Below, piece after piece: positions 37,026 through 46,636 of a stretch of DNA of 64,000 nucleotides. The notes beneath the pieces were generated by a model. It searched no databases. It was not told the DNA's origin and saw nothing but the letters and a program-made list of their open reading frames with translations. Source of the stretch: Gramella sp. Hel_I_59 (GTDB lineage Bacteria; Bacteroidota; Bacteroidia; Flavobacteriales; Flavobacteriaceae). The position numbers were made by a program, and so were the translations under genes. The stretch is from positions 1,302,001 to 1,366,000 of the forward strand of contig NZ_VFME01000001.1 of assembly GCF_006714895.1 (NCBI RefSeq), in the 5' to 3' direction. The stretch's first letter is position 1. Each line of letters opens with the position of its first letter.

Positions 37026-37763
37026 GTGTTAAAATTTATTATTGAAAACAAGCTGTACATAGGATATCTTATGGAATTCATTGCGGCTTGTGCTGGAACA
37101 ATACACCTTATTAAAGCCCGGAATTTAAGAACTGGTGTAAAACTTTTTGTTGGATTTCTTTGGTTCAATTTTTTCTACGACCTGCTTGGCATGTACCCAA
37201 TCTGGGCGTATTATGATAATTACCAGTTGGCACCATTTTTAAAAGACACTGCTTTCGCACGTAATTTCTGGTATTATAATAATTTCTATGTCATAAAGTA
37301 TTTTGTGCTGGGGCAGTTATTTATTTTGCAGTTAACCCATCCTGAAAGTCAAAGTGCGAAGAAAATTTTTGGTAAGCTAAAATGGGCTTTTGTCATCTAC
37401 AGTGTTATATGCTTTGCCAGTTTTGGTAACTATTTGTATCAATATGACTATACGGTCATCATATTTGGAACATTCTTTCTCGTAGGCTGCATCATGGCGT
37501 ACCTCATTCAAATGCTTCGAACAGATGAAATTCTTCAATTTAAGTCAGATGTAATTTTTTATATCTCGGTAGCGCTTATCCTTTACGAATTATGCATTGC
37601 GCCAATTAATATTTATGGAGGATATTTCAATGAAGGTAATATGGAATTCGTCCAGTTTTATGCGCGTATTCTCAGGTACGGGAATATTTATTTATACGGA
37701 ATCTTCATCATAGGTTTTCTAATAACTTTGAGGAATGGAAGAAAAACTGATACCTTAGCTTAG
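37026..37763 (+). CDS. uncharacterised multi-pass membrane protein
   Basis: This 245-residue protein from a GTG start has about six to seven hydrophobic helices separated by short charged loops (YLMEFIAACAGTIHLI, GFLWFNFFYDLLGMYPIWAYY, LGQLFILQL, FVIYSVICFASF, IIFGTFFLVGCIMAYLI, IFYISVALILYELCIAPI, YGIFIIGFLITLRN). I recognise no family with a known function. The gene lies 58 nt upstream of the histidine kinase, so a role as membrane sensor or accessory is possible. Confidence 0.7.
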   Translation: MLKFIIENKLYIGYLMEFIAACAGTIHLIKARNLRTGVKLFVGFLWFNFFYDLLGMYPIWAYYDNYQLAPFLKDTAFARNFWYYNNFYVIKYFVLGQLFILQLTHPESQSAKKIFGKLKWAFVIYSVICFASFGNYLYQYDYTVIIFGTFFLVGCIMAYLIQMLRTDEILQFKSDVIFYISVALILYELCIAPINIYGGYFNEGNMEFVQFYARILRYGNIYLYGIFIIGFLITLRNGRKTDTLA

Positions 37764-37821
37764 AAAAATGTATAAAGCTAACAGCTAAATTAGGTTTACC
37801 AGTATTTAAAATCCAATAGAA

Positions 37822-38610
37822 ATGCTTCGGAAAGAAGAGATCATTCTAATTCTCTATTTTATATTGGTGATTGTACTTCTCACCGTATTCACCGTCTTTT
37901 TTGTTATCACTTATCAGAAGCGAAAGAATAAGATTCTGCAAGAGAAATTTGAAGCAGAACAACAATTTTTAATAGAACTAAATAATACAAAAATCGAGAT
38001 ACAGGAAGCTACATTGAAGAATGTAAGCTGGGAACTCCATGACAATATTGGTCAGTTACTATCAGTCGCCAGTATCCAGTTGAACATACTTTTAAAGAGA
38101 TCCAAAGACGATGCTAGTCCAGCGGTTACAGAGATCAAAGAAATGGTGGCAAATTCGTTAAACGAAGTTCGTTCACTTTCCAGGACTCTCAATAATGAAG
38201 TTATCCATAATACCGGGTTGCATAAGTCTGTTCGCGACGAGCTGGAGCGCTATAATCGTATGGACATCCTCCAGGCAGAATTGGAAATTACAGGGGAATC
38301 CAGGGAAATTAAACCTGAAAGTGAGATCATTATATTCCGGATCATGCAGGAGTTTTTTAATAATGTCATCAAATATGCTGAAGCCTCTTCACTTCAGGTT
38401 CAGTTAAACTATCTGGAAGATTCACTGCAGATTCATGCAAAGGATAACGGGAAAGGTTTCGATGATACTGAAGTAGAAAAAGGTTCCGGAATAATCAACA
38501 TGTATAGCAGGGCCAAGCTAATCAATGCTCAAATTGATATCCAAAGTAAAGTTGGAGAAGGAACTTCTCTGAAATTAAACTATCCTATTCAAATAACCAG
38601 CAATGTCTAA
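37822..38610 (+). CDS. membrane sensor histidine kinase of the NarL-partner type (HisKA_3)
   Basis: This 262-residue protein has one N-terminal membrane helix (residues about 7-31), a coiled coil, a HisKA_3 H-box (NVSWELHDNIGQLLSVASIQL) and an HATPase domain with N-box MQEFFNNVIKYAEAS and G-box DNGKGFD..GSGIINMYSRAKLI. There is no periplasmic sensor domain, so sensing may depend on a partner such as the membrane protein upstream. It overlaps the response-regulator gene by 8 nt. Confidence 0.9.
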   Translation: MLRKEEIILILYFILVIVLLTVFTVFFVITYQKRKNKILQEKFEAEQQFLIELNNTKIEIQEATLKNVSWELHDNIGQLLSVASIQLNILLKRSKDDASPAVTEIKEMVANSLNEVRSLSRTLNNEVIHNTGLHKSVRDELERYNRMDILQAELEITGESREIKPESEIIIFRIMQEFFNNVIKYAEASSLQVQLNYLEDSLQIHAKDNGKGFDDTEVEKGSGIINMYSRAKLINAQIDIQSKVGEGTSLKLNYPIQITSNV

Positions 38611-39235
38611 AAATATAAGCATAGTCGATGATCATAAGCTGTTCGCAAGTTCACTTCGGGTTCTGGTGAATTCCTTCGACGGTTTCCAGGTGCTTGATTT
38701 TTTTAAGAATGGGCAGGAGCTTGTAGACCATGTTGAGAATGGTCTGGAACTTCCAGATGTTTTACTGCTGGATATGAGAATGCCTGTAATGGACGGTCTG
38801 CAGACAATGACATGGTTAAAACAACATCAGCCAGATCTTAAAGTTCTTGCTCTGACTGTAGATCAGGAAGATGAAACGATCATTAAAATGTTGAAACTCG
38901 GTGCTCGCGGATATCTTCTGAAGGATATAGATCCAGATGAATTTGAACTTGCTTTAAACAGGATCGTTGATACTGGTTATTATACAAATCAGTTGATTTC
39001 TGAAGCTTATAGAAATGAAGGAAAGGCTGATAAATATGAGGTTCTTACCGGCAGGGAGCAGGAGTTTTTAAGTTACGCCTGTAGTGAACTTACTTATAAA
39101 GCGATCGCTTCAGAAATGAATCTTAGTCCTAAAACTGTAGAAAACTATCGGGAGAGTCTCTTTAGTAAGTTACGGGTTAAGAGTAGAGTAGGCCTTGTTA
39201 TGGTGGCTATCAAAGAAGGGTATTTCAAGATCTAA
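38603..39235 (+). CDS. NarL/LuxR-family response regulator
   Basis: This 210-residue protein has a receiver domain (phosphoacceptor Asp in VLLLDMRMPVMDG, conserved Thr/Lys in LALTVD and YLLKDI). The C-terminal LuxR HTH reads LTGREQEFLSYACSELTYKAIASEMNLSPKTVENYRESLFSKL. It is the partner of the overlapping histidine kinase. The targets are not visible here. Confidence 0.92.
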   Translation: MSKNISIVDDHKLFASSLRVLVNSFDGFQVLDFFKNGQELVDHVENGLELPDVLLLDMRMPVMDGLQTMTWLKQHQPDLKVLALTVDQEDETIIKMLKLGARGYLLKDIDPDEFELALNRIVDTGYYTNQLISEAYRNEGKADKYEVLTGREQEFLSYACSELTYKAIASEMNLSPKTVENYRESLFSKLRVKSRVGLVMVAIKEGYFKI

Positions 39236-39325
39236 AAATTTAAGAATACTTTATATCAAAAGCAGCTTTGCGTCATTACTTAATTCGCGAACTGCAGTAT
39301 CTTCGTACTTTCAAATTAAATATTC

Positions 39326-40849
39326 GTGATAGATTCAGCAAAAATAGAACTTCGGAACTTACAGGTTAAAGATTACGAGGAATTGAAGATTTCCATGGTC
39401 AAAAGTTACCAGGCTATGCCAGATGAATACTGGAGCAAGGCTGAGATCAAAACATTGATCAGTAAGTTTCCTGAAGGCCAGTTGTGCATCATAATAGACA
39501 ATCGAATTGCGGGATGTGCGCTTTCTATTACCGTAGATTACGACAAATTTGATGATAATCACACCTACGAGGAGATCATTGGGGGAGAAAACTTTTCCAC
39601 GCATACCAAAAACGGGAATGTACTCTACGGAATCGATGTATTTATTCACCCGGAATTCCGCGGAATGCGATTGGGTCGAAGACTGTATGAAGCTCGAAAG
39701 GAATTATGTGAGCATTTAAATCTGAAAGCGATCGTTTTTGGAGGTAGAATTCCGAATTATGCAAAGTATGCAGATGAGTTAACTCCGAAGCGTTATATCG
39801 AGAAAGTAAAGCTGCAGGAAATTCATGATCCTGTATTATCATTTCAGTTAAGTAATGACTTTCACGTAAAGAAAGTGATCAAGGGATATCTTTCCGGAGA
39901 TCATGAATCCAAGGAATTTGCTACTTTGATGGAATGGAATAACATCTATTATTCTAAACCTCAAAAGCTGGTAAATACTACCAAAACAGTGGTTCGACTT
40001 GGGCTTGTGCAATGGCAGATGCGCTTGTTTAAAGATTATGAAGCGCTGGTTTCCCAGATAGAATTCTTTGTGGATGCAGTGAGTAATTATCAGAGTGATT
40101 TTATACTTTTTCCAGAGCTTTTCAATGCGCCATTAATGGCTCAGTTCAATCATCTTTCTGAGCCGGAAGCCATTCGTGCATTATCAGACTATACCGAGAA
40201 ATTGCTGGAAACCTTCCGGGAATTCGCGATCAACTACAACATTAATATCATTACCGGAAGTATGCCAATGCCAGAAGGTGAGCATATGTACAACGTAGGA
40301 TATCTTTGCAGAAGGGATGGAAGCTACGAACGCTATGAAAAACTGCATATTACTCCTGCAGAAGAAACTGCCTGGGGAATGAAGGGCGGTAACAGACTGG
40401 AAACTTTTGATACCGATTGTGGTAAAATTGGTGTACTAATTTGCTATGATGTGGAATTCCCTGAAGTTTCGCGATTACTGGCAGAGGAAGGAATGAATAT
40501 CTTATTTGTACCGTTCATGACCGATACCCAGAATGGTTACTCTCGCGTAAAGATCTGTGCTCAGGCACGTGCGGTAGAAAATGAATGTTATGTAGCCATC
40601 GCTGGTTCTGTTGGAAATTTGCCGAAGGTTGATAATATGGATATTCAATACGCTCAAAGTGCTGTATTAACGCCTTCAGATTTTGCTTTTCCTGTAAACG
40701 GAATCAAAGCGGAAGCTACTCCAAATACTGAAAGTACTTTACTGGTAGATGTCGATCTGGATCTTCTAAAAGAGTTACATAACTTCGGAAGTGTTCGAAA
40801 TATGAAAGACAGGAGAAAGGATCTATATTCATTGCGAAGAAAAAAATAG
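39326..40849 (+). CDS. GNAT acetyltransferase fused to a nitrilase-superfamily hydrolase
   Basis: This 507-residue protein starts at GTG. The N-terminal GNAT domain (about 5-200) has the acetyl-CoA loop FRGMRLGRRLYEAR. The C-terminal carbon-nitrogen hydrolase (about 220-507) has the E-K-C triad in LFPELFNAP, YEKLHITPAE and GVLICYDVEFPEVSR. The pairing suggests coupled acylation and amide hydrolysis, or hydrolysis of an acylated amide; the substrate is unknown. It appears monocistronic, upstream of the ilv leader. Confidence 0.9.
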   Translation: MIDSAKIELRNLQVKDYEELKISMVKSYQAMPDEYWSKAEIKTLISKFPEGQLCIIIDNRIAGCALSITVDYDKFDDNHTYEEIIGGENFSTHTKNGNVLYGIDVFIHPEFRGMRLGRRLYEARKELCEHLNLKAIVFGGRIPNYAKYADELTPKRYIEKVKLQEIHDPVLSFQLSNDFHVKKVIKGYLSGDHESKEFATLMEWNNIYYSKPQKLVNTTKTVVRLGLVQWQMRLFKDYEALVSQIEFFVDAVSNYQSDFILFPELFNAPLMAQFNHLSEPEAIRALSDYTEKLLETFREFAINYNINIITGSMPMPEGEHMYNVGYLCRRDGSYERYEKLHITPAEETAWGMKGGNRLETFDTDCGKIGVLICYDVEFPEVSRLLAEEGMNILFVPFMTDTQNGYSRVKICAQARAVENECYVAIAGSVGNLPKVDNMDIQYAQSAVLTPSDFAFPVNGIKAEATPNTESTLLVDVDLDLLKELHNFGSVRNMKDRRKDLYSLRRKK

Positions 40850-40889
40850 AATATTCAGCTGAAAATGAGGAGGTTTTAGAACTTTTTAC

Positions 40890-40897
40890 TAGTTTTA
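40890..40897 (+). promoter_or_regulatory. -7-like box of the ilv operon
   Basis: TAGTTTTA resembles TAnnTTTG with one mismatch at the last base. It ends exactly 4 nt before the ATG of the ilv leader peptide, the same spacing as the arg leader promoter at 47937-47944. I see no good -33 element. Confidence 0.4.
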
Positions 40898-40901
40898 AAC
40901 C

Positions 40902-40955
40902 ATGATTAGCATTGTTGAAAAATTCGTTGTGGCGGTGTTGGAAATTTTGTTCTAA
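40902..40955 (+). CDS. ilvL: ilv operon leader peptide (Ile/Val/Leu-rich)
   Basis: A 17-residue ORF, MISIVEKFVVAVLEILF, ends in TAA at 40953-40955. Nine of 17 residues are Ile, Val or Leu, with V-V-A-V-L in the centre. It is 250 nt upstream of ilvD. A hairpin overlaps its end (GTTGGAAATTTT 40937-40948 with AAAATTTCAAC 40956-40966, one bulge), and a terminator follows at 40992-41018. This is the classic plan of ribosome-mediated attenuation by all three branched-chain amino acids. It is too short to score as a protein gene on its own; the context makes the case. Confidence 0.7.
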   Translation: MISIVEKFVVAVLEILF

Positions 40956-40991
40956 AAAATTTCAACATTCCATTTTATCATAAGCTCACGA

Positions 40992-41018
40992 AGCCACCAT
41001 TTCTGGTGGCTTTTTTTA
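40992..41018 (+). terminator. attenuator terminator of the ilv operon
   Basis: AGCCACCA (40992-40999) and TGGTGGCT (41004-41011) with loop TTTC are followed by seven to eight T. It lies 37 nt after the leader-peptide stop. The following 190 nt to ilvD hold no further signal I can name. Confidence 0.85.
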
Positions 41019-41206
41019 ATCCGGTAATATTAATTTCTGCTCAGAAAAAGTTCCAGAGATCGTAAATAAAAGCTATTTAAAACATTGATCTTCAGTTATA
41101 TAAATAGTTACTTCTTCAATTAGCGTTCACTCAGTCATTTATTATCATGACCTAAGGTGTTCGATTCCCAGTATTTTTAATTCTTACAGAACAGAATTGA
41201 AATTTA

Positions 41207-42880
41207 ATGAATACCAAATATAGCAGTACCATAACGCAAAGTGATTCTCAGCCAGCTTCCCAGGCCATGCTCCACGCCATTGGATTGAGCAGGGAAGATC
41301 TTAAAAAACCATTCGTAGGGATAGGAAGTACCGGTTATGAAGGAAATCCTTGTAACATGCACCTCAATGACCTTGCAAAAGAGGTTAAAAAAGGAACGCA
41401 GCAAGCAGGTATAAACGGACTTATTTTTAATACGATTGGAGTGAGTGATGGAATTTCCATGGGAACTCCAGGAATGCGTTTTTCACTTCCTTCACGGGAT
41501 CTAATCGCAGATTCTATGGAAACGGTGGTTAGCGGAATGTCTTATGACGGACTCGTAACTGTAGTCGGCTGTGACAAGAATATGCCGGGTGCGCTCATGG
41601 CAATGTTAAGATTGAACCGACCTTCGGTATTAGTATATGGAGGAACGATCTCTTCGGGTTGTCATAATGGAAAAAAATTGGATGTGGTTTCGGCTTTTGA
41701 AGCCTGGGGTTCTAAGGTTTCAGGGGAAATGCAGGAAGAGGAGTATCAGCAGGTCATCGAAAAAGCCTGTCCTGGTGCCGGAGCATGTGGAGGTATGTAT
41801 ACAGCAAACACTATGGCTTCAGCAATTGAAGCTCTGGGAATGAGTCTGCCATTTAATAGCTCTAATCCCGCAACCGGGCCTGAAAAGGTCAAGGAAAGTG
41901 TAAAAGCTGGGGAAGCTATGCAACTGCTACTTGAAAAAGATCTCAAACCTAAAGATATCGTATCAGTCAAATCTCTGGAGAATGCCATTAGATTATTGAC
42001 CGTACTTGGTGGTTCTACCAATGCTGTGCTGCATTTTCTGGCGATCGCTAAAGCTGCGGAAATCAATTTCGGATTAAAGGATTTTGAAAGAATTTGTGAA
42101 GAAACTCCGTTTCTGGCAGACCTCAAGCCTAGTGGTAAATATCTAATGGAAGATATACACAGGATTGGTGGGATTCCGGCCGTTATGAAATACATGCTGG
42201 AGAAAGGACTGCTCCACGGCGATTGCATGACGGTTACCGGCAAAACTATAGCAGAAAATCTTCAAGAGGTAGAACCTATGCCATTTGATCAGGATGTGAT
42301 CCACCCGGTAGAAAAACCTATCAAAGCAACCGGGCATATTAGAATACTTTACGGGAATCTCGCTCAGGAAGGTTCAGTAGCAAAAATAACAGGTAAAGAA
42401 GGTTTGAAATTCCACGGTAAAGCGAAAGTTTTCAATGGTGAATATGATGCCAATGAAGGTATTTCATCTGGAAAGGTGAAAAAAGGTGATGTAGTCGTCA
42501 TTAGATATGAAGGTCCTAAAGGGGGTCCTGGAATGCCTGAAATGCTAAAACCTACTTCAGCAATTATGGGAGCTGGTCTTGGTAAGGATGTGGCTTTGAT
42601 CACTGATGGTAGATTTTCTGGAGGAACTCATGGATTCGTAGTGGGACATATTACTCCGGAAGCACAACAGGGCGGACTGATTGGATTGCTGAAGGATGGC
42701 GATGAAATAAGTATCAATGCCGAAACCAATAAGATCGAAGCTCATTTGAGTGAAGAGGAAATAAGTGAAAGAAGAGCCGTATGGAAAGCGCCCGCTTTCA
42801 AGGCAAAAGGAGGCGTACTTTATAAATACGCAAAAACAGTAGCATCAGCATCAGAAGGATGCGTGACAGATGAATTTTAA
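41207..42880 (+). CDS. ilvD: dihydroxy-acid dehydratase
   Basis: This is a 557-residue IlvD/Edd enzyme that dehydrates 2,3-dihydroxy-3-methylbutanoate or 2,3-dihydroxy-3-methylpentanoate to the 2-keto acid in Val/Ile synthesis. The iron-sulfur-cluster Cys residues lie in [18 protein letters not shown] and [35 protein letters not shown] is also typical. It is the first gene of the ilv operon, behind the attenuator, and ilvB starts 11 nt after it. Confidence 0.96.
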   Translation: MNTKYSSTITQSDSQPASQAMLHAIGLSREDLKKPFVGIGSTGYEGNPCNMHLNDLAKEVKKGTQQAGINGLIFNTIGVSDGISMGTPGMRFSLPSRDLIADSMETVVSGMSYDGLVTVVGCDKNMPGALMAMLRLNRPSVLVYGGTISSGCHNGKKLDVVSAFEAWGSKVSGEMQEEEYQQVIEKACPGAGACGGMYTANTMASAIEALGMSLPFNSSNPATGPEKVKESVKAGEAMQLLLEKDLKPKDIVSVKSLENAIRLLTVLGGSTNAVLHFLAIAKAAEINFGLKDFERICEETPFLADLKPSGKYLMEDIHRIGGIPAVMKYMLEKGLLHGDCMTVTGKTIAENLQEVEPMPFDQDVIHPVEKPIKATGHIRILYGNLAQEGSVAKITGKEGLKFHGKAKVFNGEYDANEGISSGKVKKGDVVVIRYEGPKGGPGMPEMLKPTSAIMGAGLGKDVALITDGRFSGGTHGFVVGHITPEAQQGGLIGLLKDGDEISINAETNKIEAHLSEEEISERRAVWKAPAFKAKGGVLYKYAKTVASASEGCVTDEF

Positions 42881-42891
42881 TTAGGTGAAAT

Positions 42892-44625
42892 ATGGAGGTT
42901 AAAACAGCAAGTTTCGAAAAGCAAAGCACGAAAAAAAGCCTGACCGTATCAGGAGCAGAGGCGGTGATCAAATGTTTGCTCGAAGAAGGTGTAGATACTA
43001 TTTACGGATATCCAGGAGGGGCGATCATGCCTGTATATGATGAACTGTATAAATATCAGAAAGAAATTCACCATGTGCTCACCAGGCACGAACAGGGAGC
43101 AACGCATGCTGCCCAGGGTTATGCCAGAGTTTCAGGAAAAGTAGGGGTCGCTGTGGCAACTTCCGGTCCTGGAGCTACCAATCTTGTAACCGGGATTGCA
43201 GATGCGCAAATCGATTCCACTCCAATGGTTTGTATCACTGGCCAGGTTGGGTCTCATCTTCTGGGTTCAGATGCTTTCCAGGAAACCGATATTGTAGGTA
43301 TTTCTACACCGGTAACTAAATGGAACTACCAGATCACCAATGCTGAAGAGATTCCGGAAGTAATGGCGAAAGCTTTTTATATCGCCAGGTCAGGAAGGCC
43401 AGGACCGGTACTAATCGATATTACCAAGGATGCCCAGTTTGCCTCGTTAGAATTCAGTTATAAAAAATGTTCTGGAATAAGAAGTTATCAGGCGATCCCG
43501 GAATTAAATCTTCTGGAAGTACAACGCGCTGCAGAAGTGATCAATAATGCTAAAAAACCAATGATCGTTTGGGGACAGGGAGTGATCCTGGGAGGAGCTG
43601 AAGATCTATTCAAACAGGTTGTAGAAAAATCTGGAATTCCTGCTGCATGGACGATTCTGGGACTTTCGGCATTACCAACAGATCACCCATTGAACGTAGG
43701 AATGGTGGGCATGCATGGAAACTACGCACCAAATATGCTAACCAATGAATGCGATGTTTTAATTGCAATTGGGATGAGGTTTGATGACCGGGTTACGGGA
43801 AATCTTGAAAAATACGCAAAACAGGCGAAGATCATTCATTTCGAGATAGACCCGGCTGAAATTAATAAAAATGTACACGCAGATTACCCGGTTCTGGGGG
43901 ATGTAAAAGAAAGTCTGAAGGCATTACTTGAATTACTGGAGCCATATTCACATAAAGAATGGCACCAGAAGTTTAAGGATATGTATAAAACTGAATATGA
44001 GAAAGTGATTCAGGGAAATTTAGACATAAACAAGAAAGATTTGGGAATGGCTGAGGTCATTCAGGAAGTAAATATTCAATCTAAAGGAGATGCGATCATT
44101 GTTTCAGATGTTGGTCAGCACCAGATGGCAGCCTGCCGTTATGCCAAATTCAATCAGTCGAGAAGTAATGTGACTTCCGGGGGATTAGGAACTATGGGAT
44201 TCGCGTTACCAGCAGCCATCGGGGCAAAAATGGCAAGACCAGAAAGAGATGTTGTCGCGGTGATAGGTGATGGCGGTTACCAGATGACCATTCAGGAATT
44301 AGGAACCATTTTTCAGACCAAAGTTCCAGTCAAGATCGTGCTTTTAAATAACGGATTCCTGGGAATGGTAAGACAATGGCAGCAAATGTTCTTTGATAGA
44401 CGTTATGCTTCTACAACCATGGTGAATCCGGATTTTATAACGATCGCCAAAGGTTATCACATTAAAGCAAACCAGGTGACCGAAAGGAGTCAGCTTGTGT
44501 CGGCAGTAAAAGAAATGATGCAAAGTGATGAAGCCTATTTCCTTGAAGTAAAAGTTGAACAGGAAGAAAATGTGTTCCCAATGATCCCAACCGGAGCATC
44601 AGTTTCAGAAATATTATTAGAGTAA
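42892..44625 (+). CDS. ilvB: acetolactate synthase large subunit
   Basis: This is a 577-residue ThDP enzyme that condenses pyruvate with pyruvate or 2-ketobutyrate. Motifs are YGYPGGAIMPVYDELY, HEQGATHAAQGYAR (catalytic Glu) and the ThDP/Mg motif GDGGYQMTIQELGT..LNNGFLGMVRQWQ. It shares one base with the ilvN start (TAATG). Confidence 0.96.
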   Translation: MEVKTASFEKQSTKKSLTVSGAEAVIKCLLEEGVDTIYGYPGGAIMPVYDELYKYQKEIHHVLTRHEQGATHAAQGYARVSGKVGVAVATSGPGATNLVTGIADAQIDSTPMVCITGQVGSHLLGSDAFQETDIVGISTPVTKWNYQITNAEEIPEVMAKAFYIARSGRPGPVLIDITKDAQFASLEFSYKKCSGIRSYQAIPELNLLEVQRAAEVINNAKKPMIVWGQGVILGGAEDLFKQVVEKSGIPAAWTILGLSALPTDHPLNVGMVGMHGNYAPNMLTNECDVLIAIGMRFDDRVTGNLEKYAKQAKIIHFEIDPAEINKNVHADYPVLGDVKESLKALLELLEPYSHKEWHQKFKDMYKTEYEKVIQGNLDINKKDLGMAEVIQEVNIQSKGDAIIVSDVGQHQMAACRYAKFNQSRSNVTSGGLGTMGFALPAAIGAKMARPERDVVAVIGDGGYQMTIQELGTIFQTKVPVKIVLLNNGFLGMVRQWQQMFFDRRYASTTMVNPDFITIAKGYHIKANQVTERSQLVSAVKEMMQSDEAYFLEVKVEQEENVFPMIPTGASVSEILLE

Positions 44626-45164
44626 TGGAAAAACAGAACTATACAGTTTCGATTTATACCGAAAATAATCTTGGTCTACTTTCAAGGATCGCGGCTATCT
44701 TTTTAAAAAGGCATATCAATATTGAAAGTATTACGGCTTCCCCCAGTGAGGTGACTGAAGTGATGCGCTTTATTATTATTGTAAAGGTTTCCGAAGAACA
44801 GATCAAGAAGATCGTAGGACAGATCGAAAAGCAGATCGAGGTGATCAAGGCTTTTTATCATATCGATGCTGAAACGATCTTTCAGGAAACAGCTTTGTAT
44901 AAGATCAAATCTGAAGATTTTCTGGATGACCATAATATTCAGGATTTTATTAAAGAGACCAATGCGCGAATTGTGACCGTAACCAGGCAGTTTTTTGTGA
45001 TCGAAAAGACCGGAAAACGCACTGAAGTCGATCAGCTTTATGAAAAACTAAAACCCTACGGACTCATGCAATTCGTAAGGTCTGGAACCATCGCGGTCAC
45101 CAAGAACGAAATGCCAATATCAGGAATACTAGAAAAATTTAATACCACAAACTCATTATCATGA
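44625..45164 (+). CDS. ilvN: acetolactate synthase small (regulatory) subunit
   Basis: This 179-residue protein has an N-terminal ACT domain ([31 protein letters not shown]) and a C-terminal small-subunit domain (about 95-170). It gives valine feedback on IlvB. It starts inside the ilvB stop and overlaps ilvC by 4 nt, so all are coupled. Confidence 0.94.
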   Translation: MEKQNYTVSIYTENNLGLLSRIAAIFLKRHINIESITASPSEVTEVMRFIIIVKVSEEQIKKIVGQIEKQIEVIKAFYHIDAETIFQETALYKIKSEDFLDDHNIQDFIKETNARIVTVTRQFFVIEKTGKRTEVDQLYEKLKPYGLMQFVRSGTIAVTKNEMPISGILEKFNTTNSLS

Positions 45165-46636
45165 CCAACTATTTTAACAGCCTGTCCAAAGCTGAAAAAC
45201 TCGATCAATTAGGTACCTGTAGATTTATGGAACTGGACGAATTCAGTAAAGAAGCAGATGCTTTGAAAGATAAGAAAATAGTCATTGTAGGCTGCGGTGC
45301 GCAGGGTCTCAATCAGGGACTTAATATGCGCGACAGCGGTCTGGATATTTCATATGCACTTAGAGAAAGCGCGATCAGGGAAAAACGTCAATCCTGGAAA
45401 AATGCTTCAGAAAATGATTTCACCGTTGGAACTTATGAAGAGTTGATCCCGGATGCAGACCTGGTTATTAACCTTACTCCAGACAAGCAGCATACCTCGG
45501 TGATTAAGGCCATCCAGCCACACTTAAAACAAGGAGCCGTTTTATCCTATTCTCACGGCTTCAATATCGTAGAAGAAGGAATGAAGATTCGGGAGGATGT
45601 TACCGTAATTATGGTCGCTCCAAAATGTCCCGGGTCTGAAGTTAGAGAGGAATACAAACGTGGTTTTGGAGTACCTACATTAATCGCAGTTCATCCTGAA
45701 AATGATCCGAAAGGCTTGGGACTGGAATGGGCGAAAGCCTATGCGTATGCCACGGGAGGTCATCGTGCCGGAGTACTGGAATCTTCTTTTGTTGCTGAAG
45801 TAAAATCTGATCTTATGGGTGAGCAAACTATCCTTTGTGGTGTTTTACAAACCGGATCCATTCTAACTTTTGACAAAATGGTTTCTGAAGGTCTGGATAA
45901 GAACTATGCAGCAAAATTAATTCAGTATGGTTGGGAAACGATTACGGAAGCTTTGAAGCACGGCGGAATCACCCAGATGATGGACAGACTTTCTGATCCT
46001 GCAAAGATGAGAGCTTATGAAATTTCAGAAGAGCTAAAGGAAAAAATGCGACCGTTATTTCAGAAGCATATGGATGATATTATTTCCGGAGAGTTTAGTA
46101 GCAGGATGATGCGGGACTGGGCGAAAGATGATACCGAGTTGCATACCTGGAGAGCTGAAACTGAGAATACAGCTTTTGAGAAAACTGAAGCAACTTCAGA
46201 AGAGATTACAGAACAGGAGTATTTTGATAAGGGAGTTCTACTGGTTGCCTTTGTGAAATCTGGGGTGGAACTAGCCTTTGAAACTATGGTAGATGCCGGG
46301 ATTATCGAGGAGTCAGCTTATTATGAATCCTTGCATGAAACTCCCCTTATCGCGAATACCATCGCCAGGAAAAAACTTTACGAGATGAACCGTGTAATTT
46401 CAGATACGGCGGAATATGGATGCTATTTGTTCGATCACGCAGCCAAACCATTGATCAAGGACTATGTGAATTCTCTGGAACCTGAAGTTGCCGGAAGAAA
46501 ATTTGCTTCAGAAGACATAGGTGTGAATAATGAGAAATTGTCAAAAGTAAATGAAGAGATCAAAGAACATCCCGTAGAGAAAGTAGGCGCAACTTTACGA
46601 TCTGCGATGACTGCAATGAAGAAAATATACGCTTAA
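45161..46636 (+). CDS. ilvC: ketol-acid reductoisomerase, long (class II) form
   Basis: This 491-residue protein is about 150 residues longer than class I enzymes and has a duplicated knotted domain, like the E. coli IlvC. NADPH-binding [20 protein letters not shown] is present, with metal ligands in the [15 protein letters not shown] region. It turns acetolactate into dihydroxyisovalerate. It overlaps ilvN by 4 nt and ilvA by one base. Confidence 0.95.
   Translation: MTNYFNSLSKAEKLDQLGTCRFMELDEFSKEADALKDKKIVIVGCGAQGLNQGLNMRDSGLDISYALRESAIREKRQSWKNASENDFTVGTYEELIPDADLVINLTPDKQHTSVIKAIQPHLKQGAVLSYSHGFNIVEEGMKIREDVTVIMVAPKCPGSEVREEYKRGFGVPTLIAVHPENDPKGLGLEWAKAYAYATGGHRAGVLESSFVAEVKSDLMGEQTILCGVLQTGSILTFDKMVSEGLDKNYAAKLIQYGWETITEALKHGGITQMMDRLSDPAKMRAYEISEELKEKMRPLFQKHMDDIISGEFSSRMMRDWAKDDTELHTWRAETENTAFEKTEATSEEITEQEYFDKGVLLVAFVKSGVELAFETMVDAGIIEESAYYESLHETPLIANTIARKKLYEMNRVISDTAEYGCYLFDHAAKPLIKDYVNSLEPEVAGRKFASEDIGVNNEKLSKVNEEIKEHPVEKVGATLRSAMTAMKKIYA

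Noticed and set aside
41129..41140. CATTTATTAT near ilvD, similar to half of the Nudix operator
   Set aside because: No partner arm lies at the 18-nt distance found in the two real sites.
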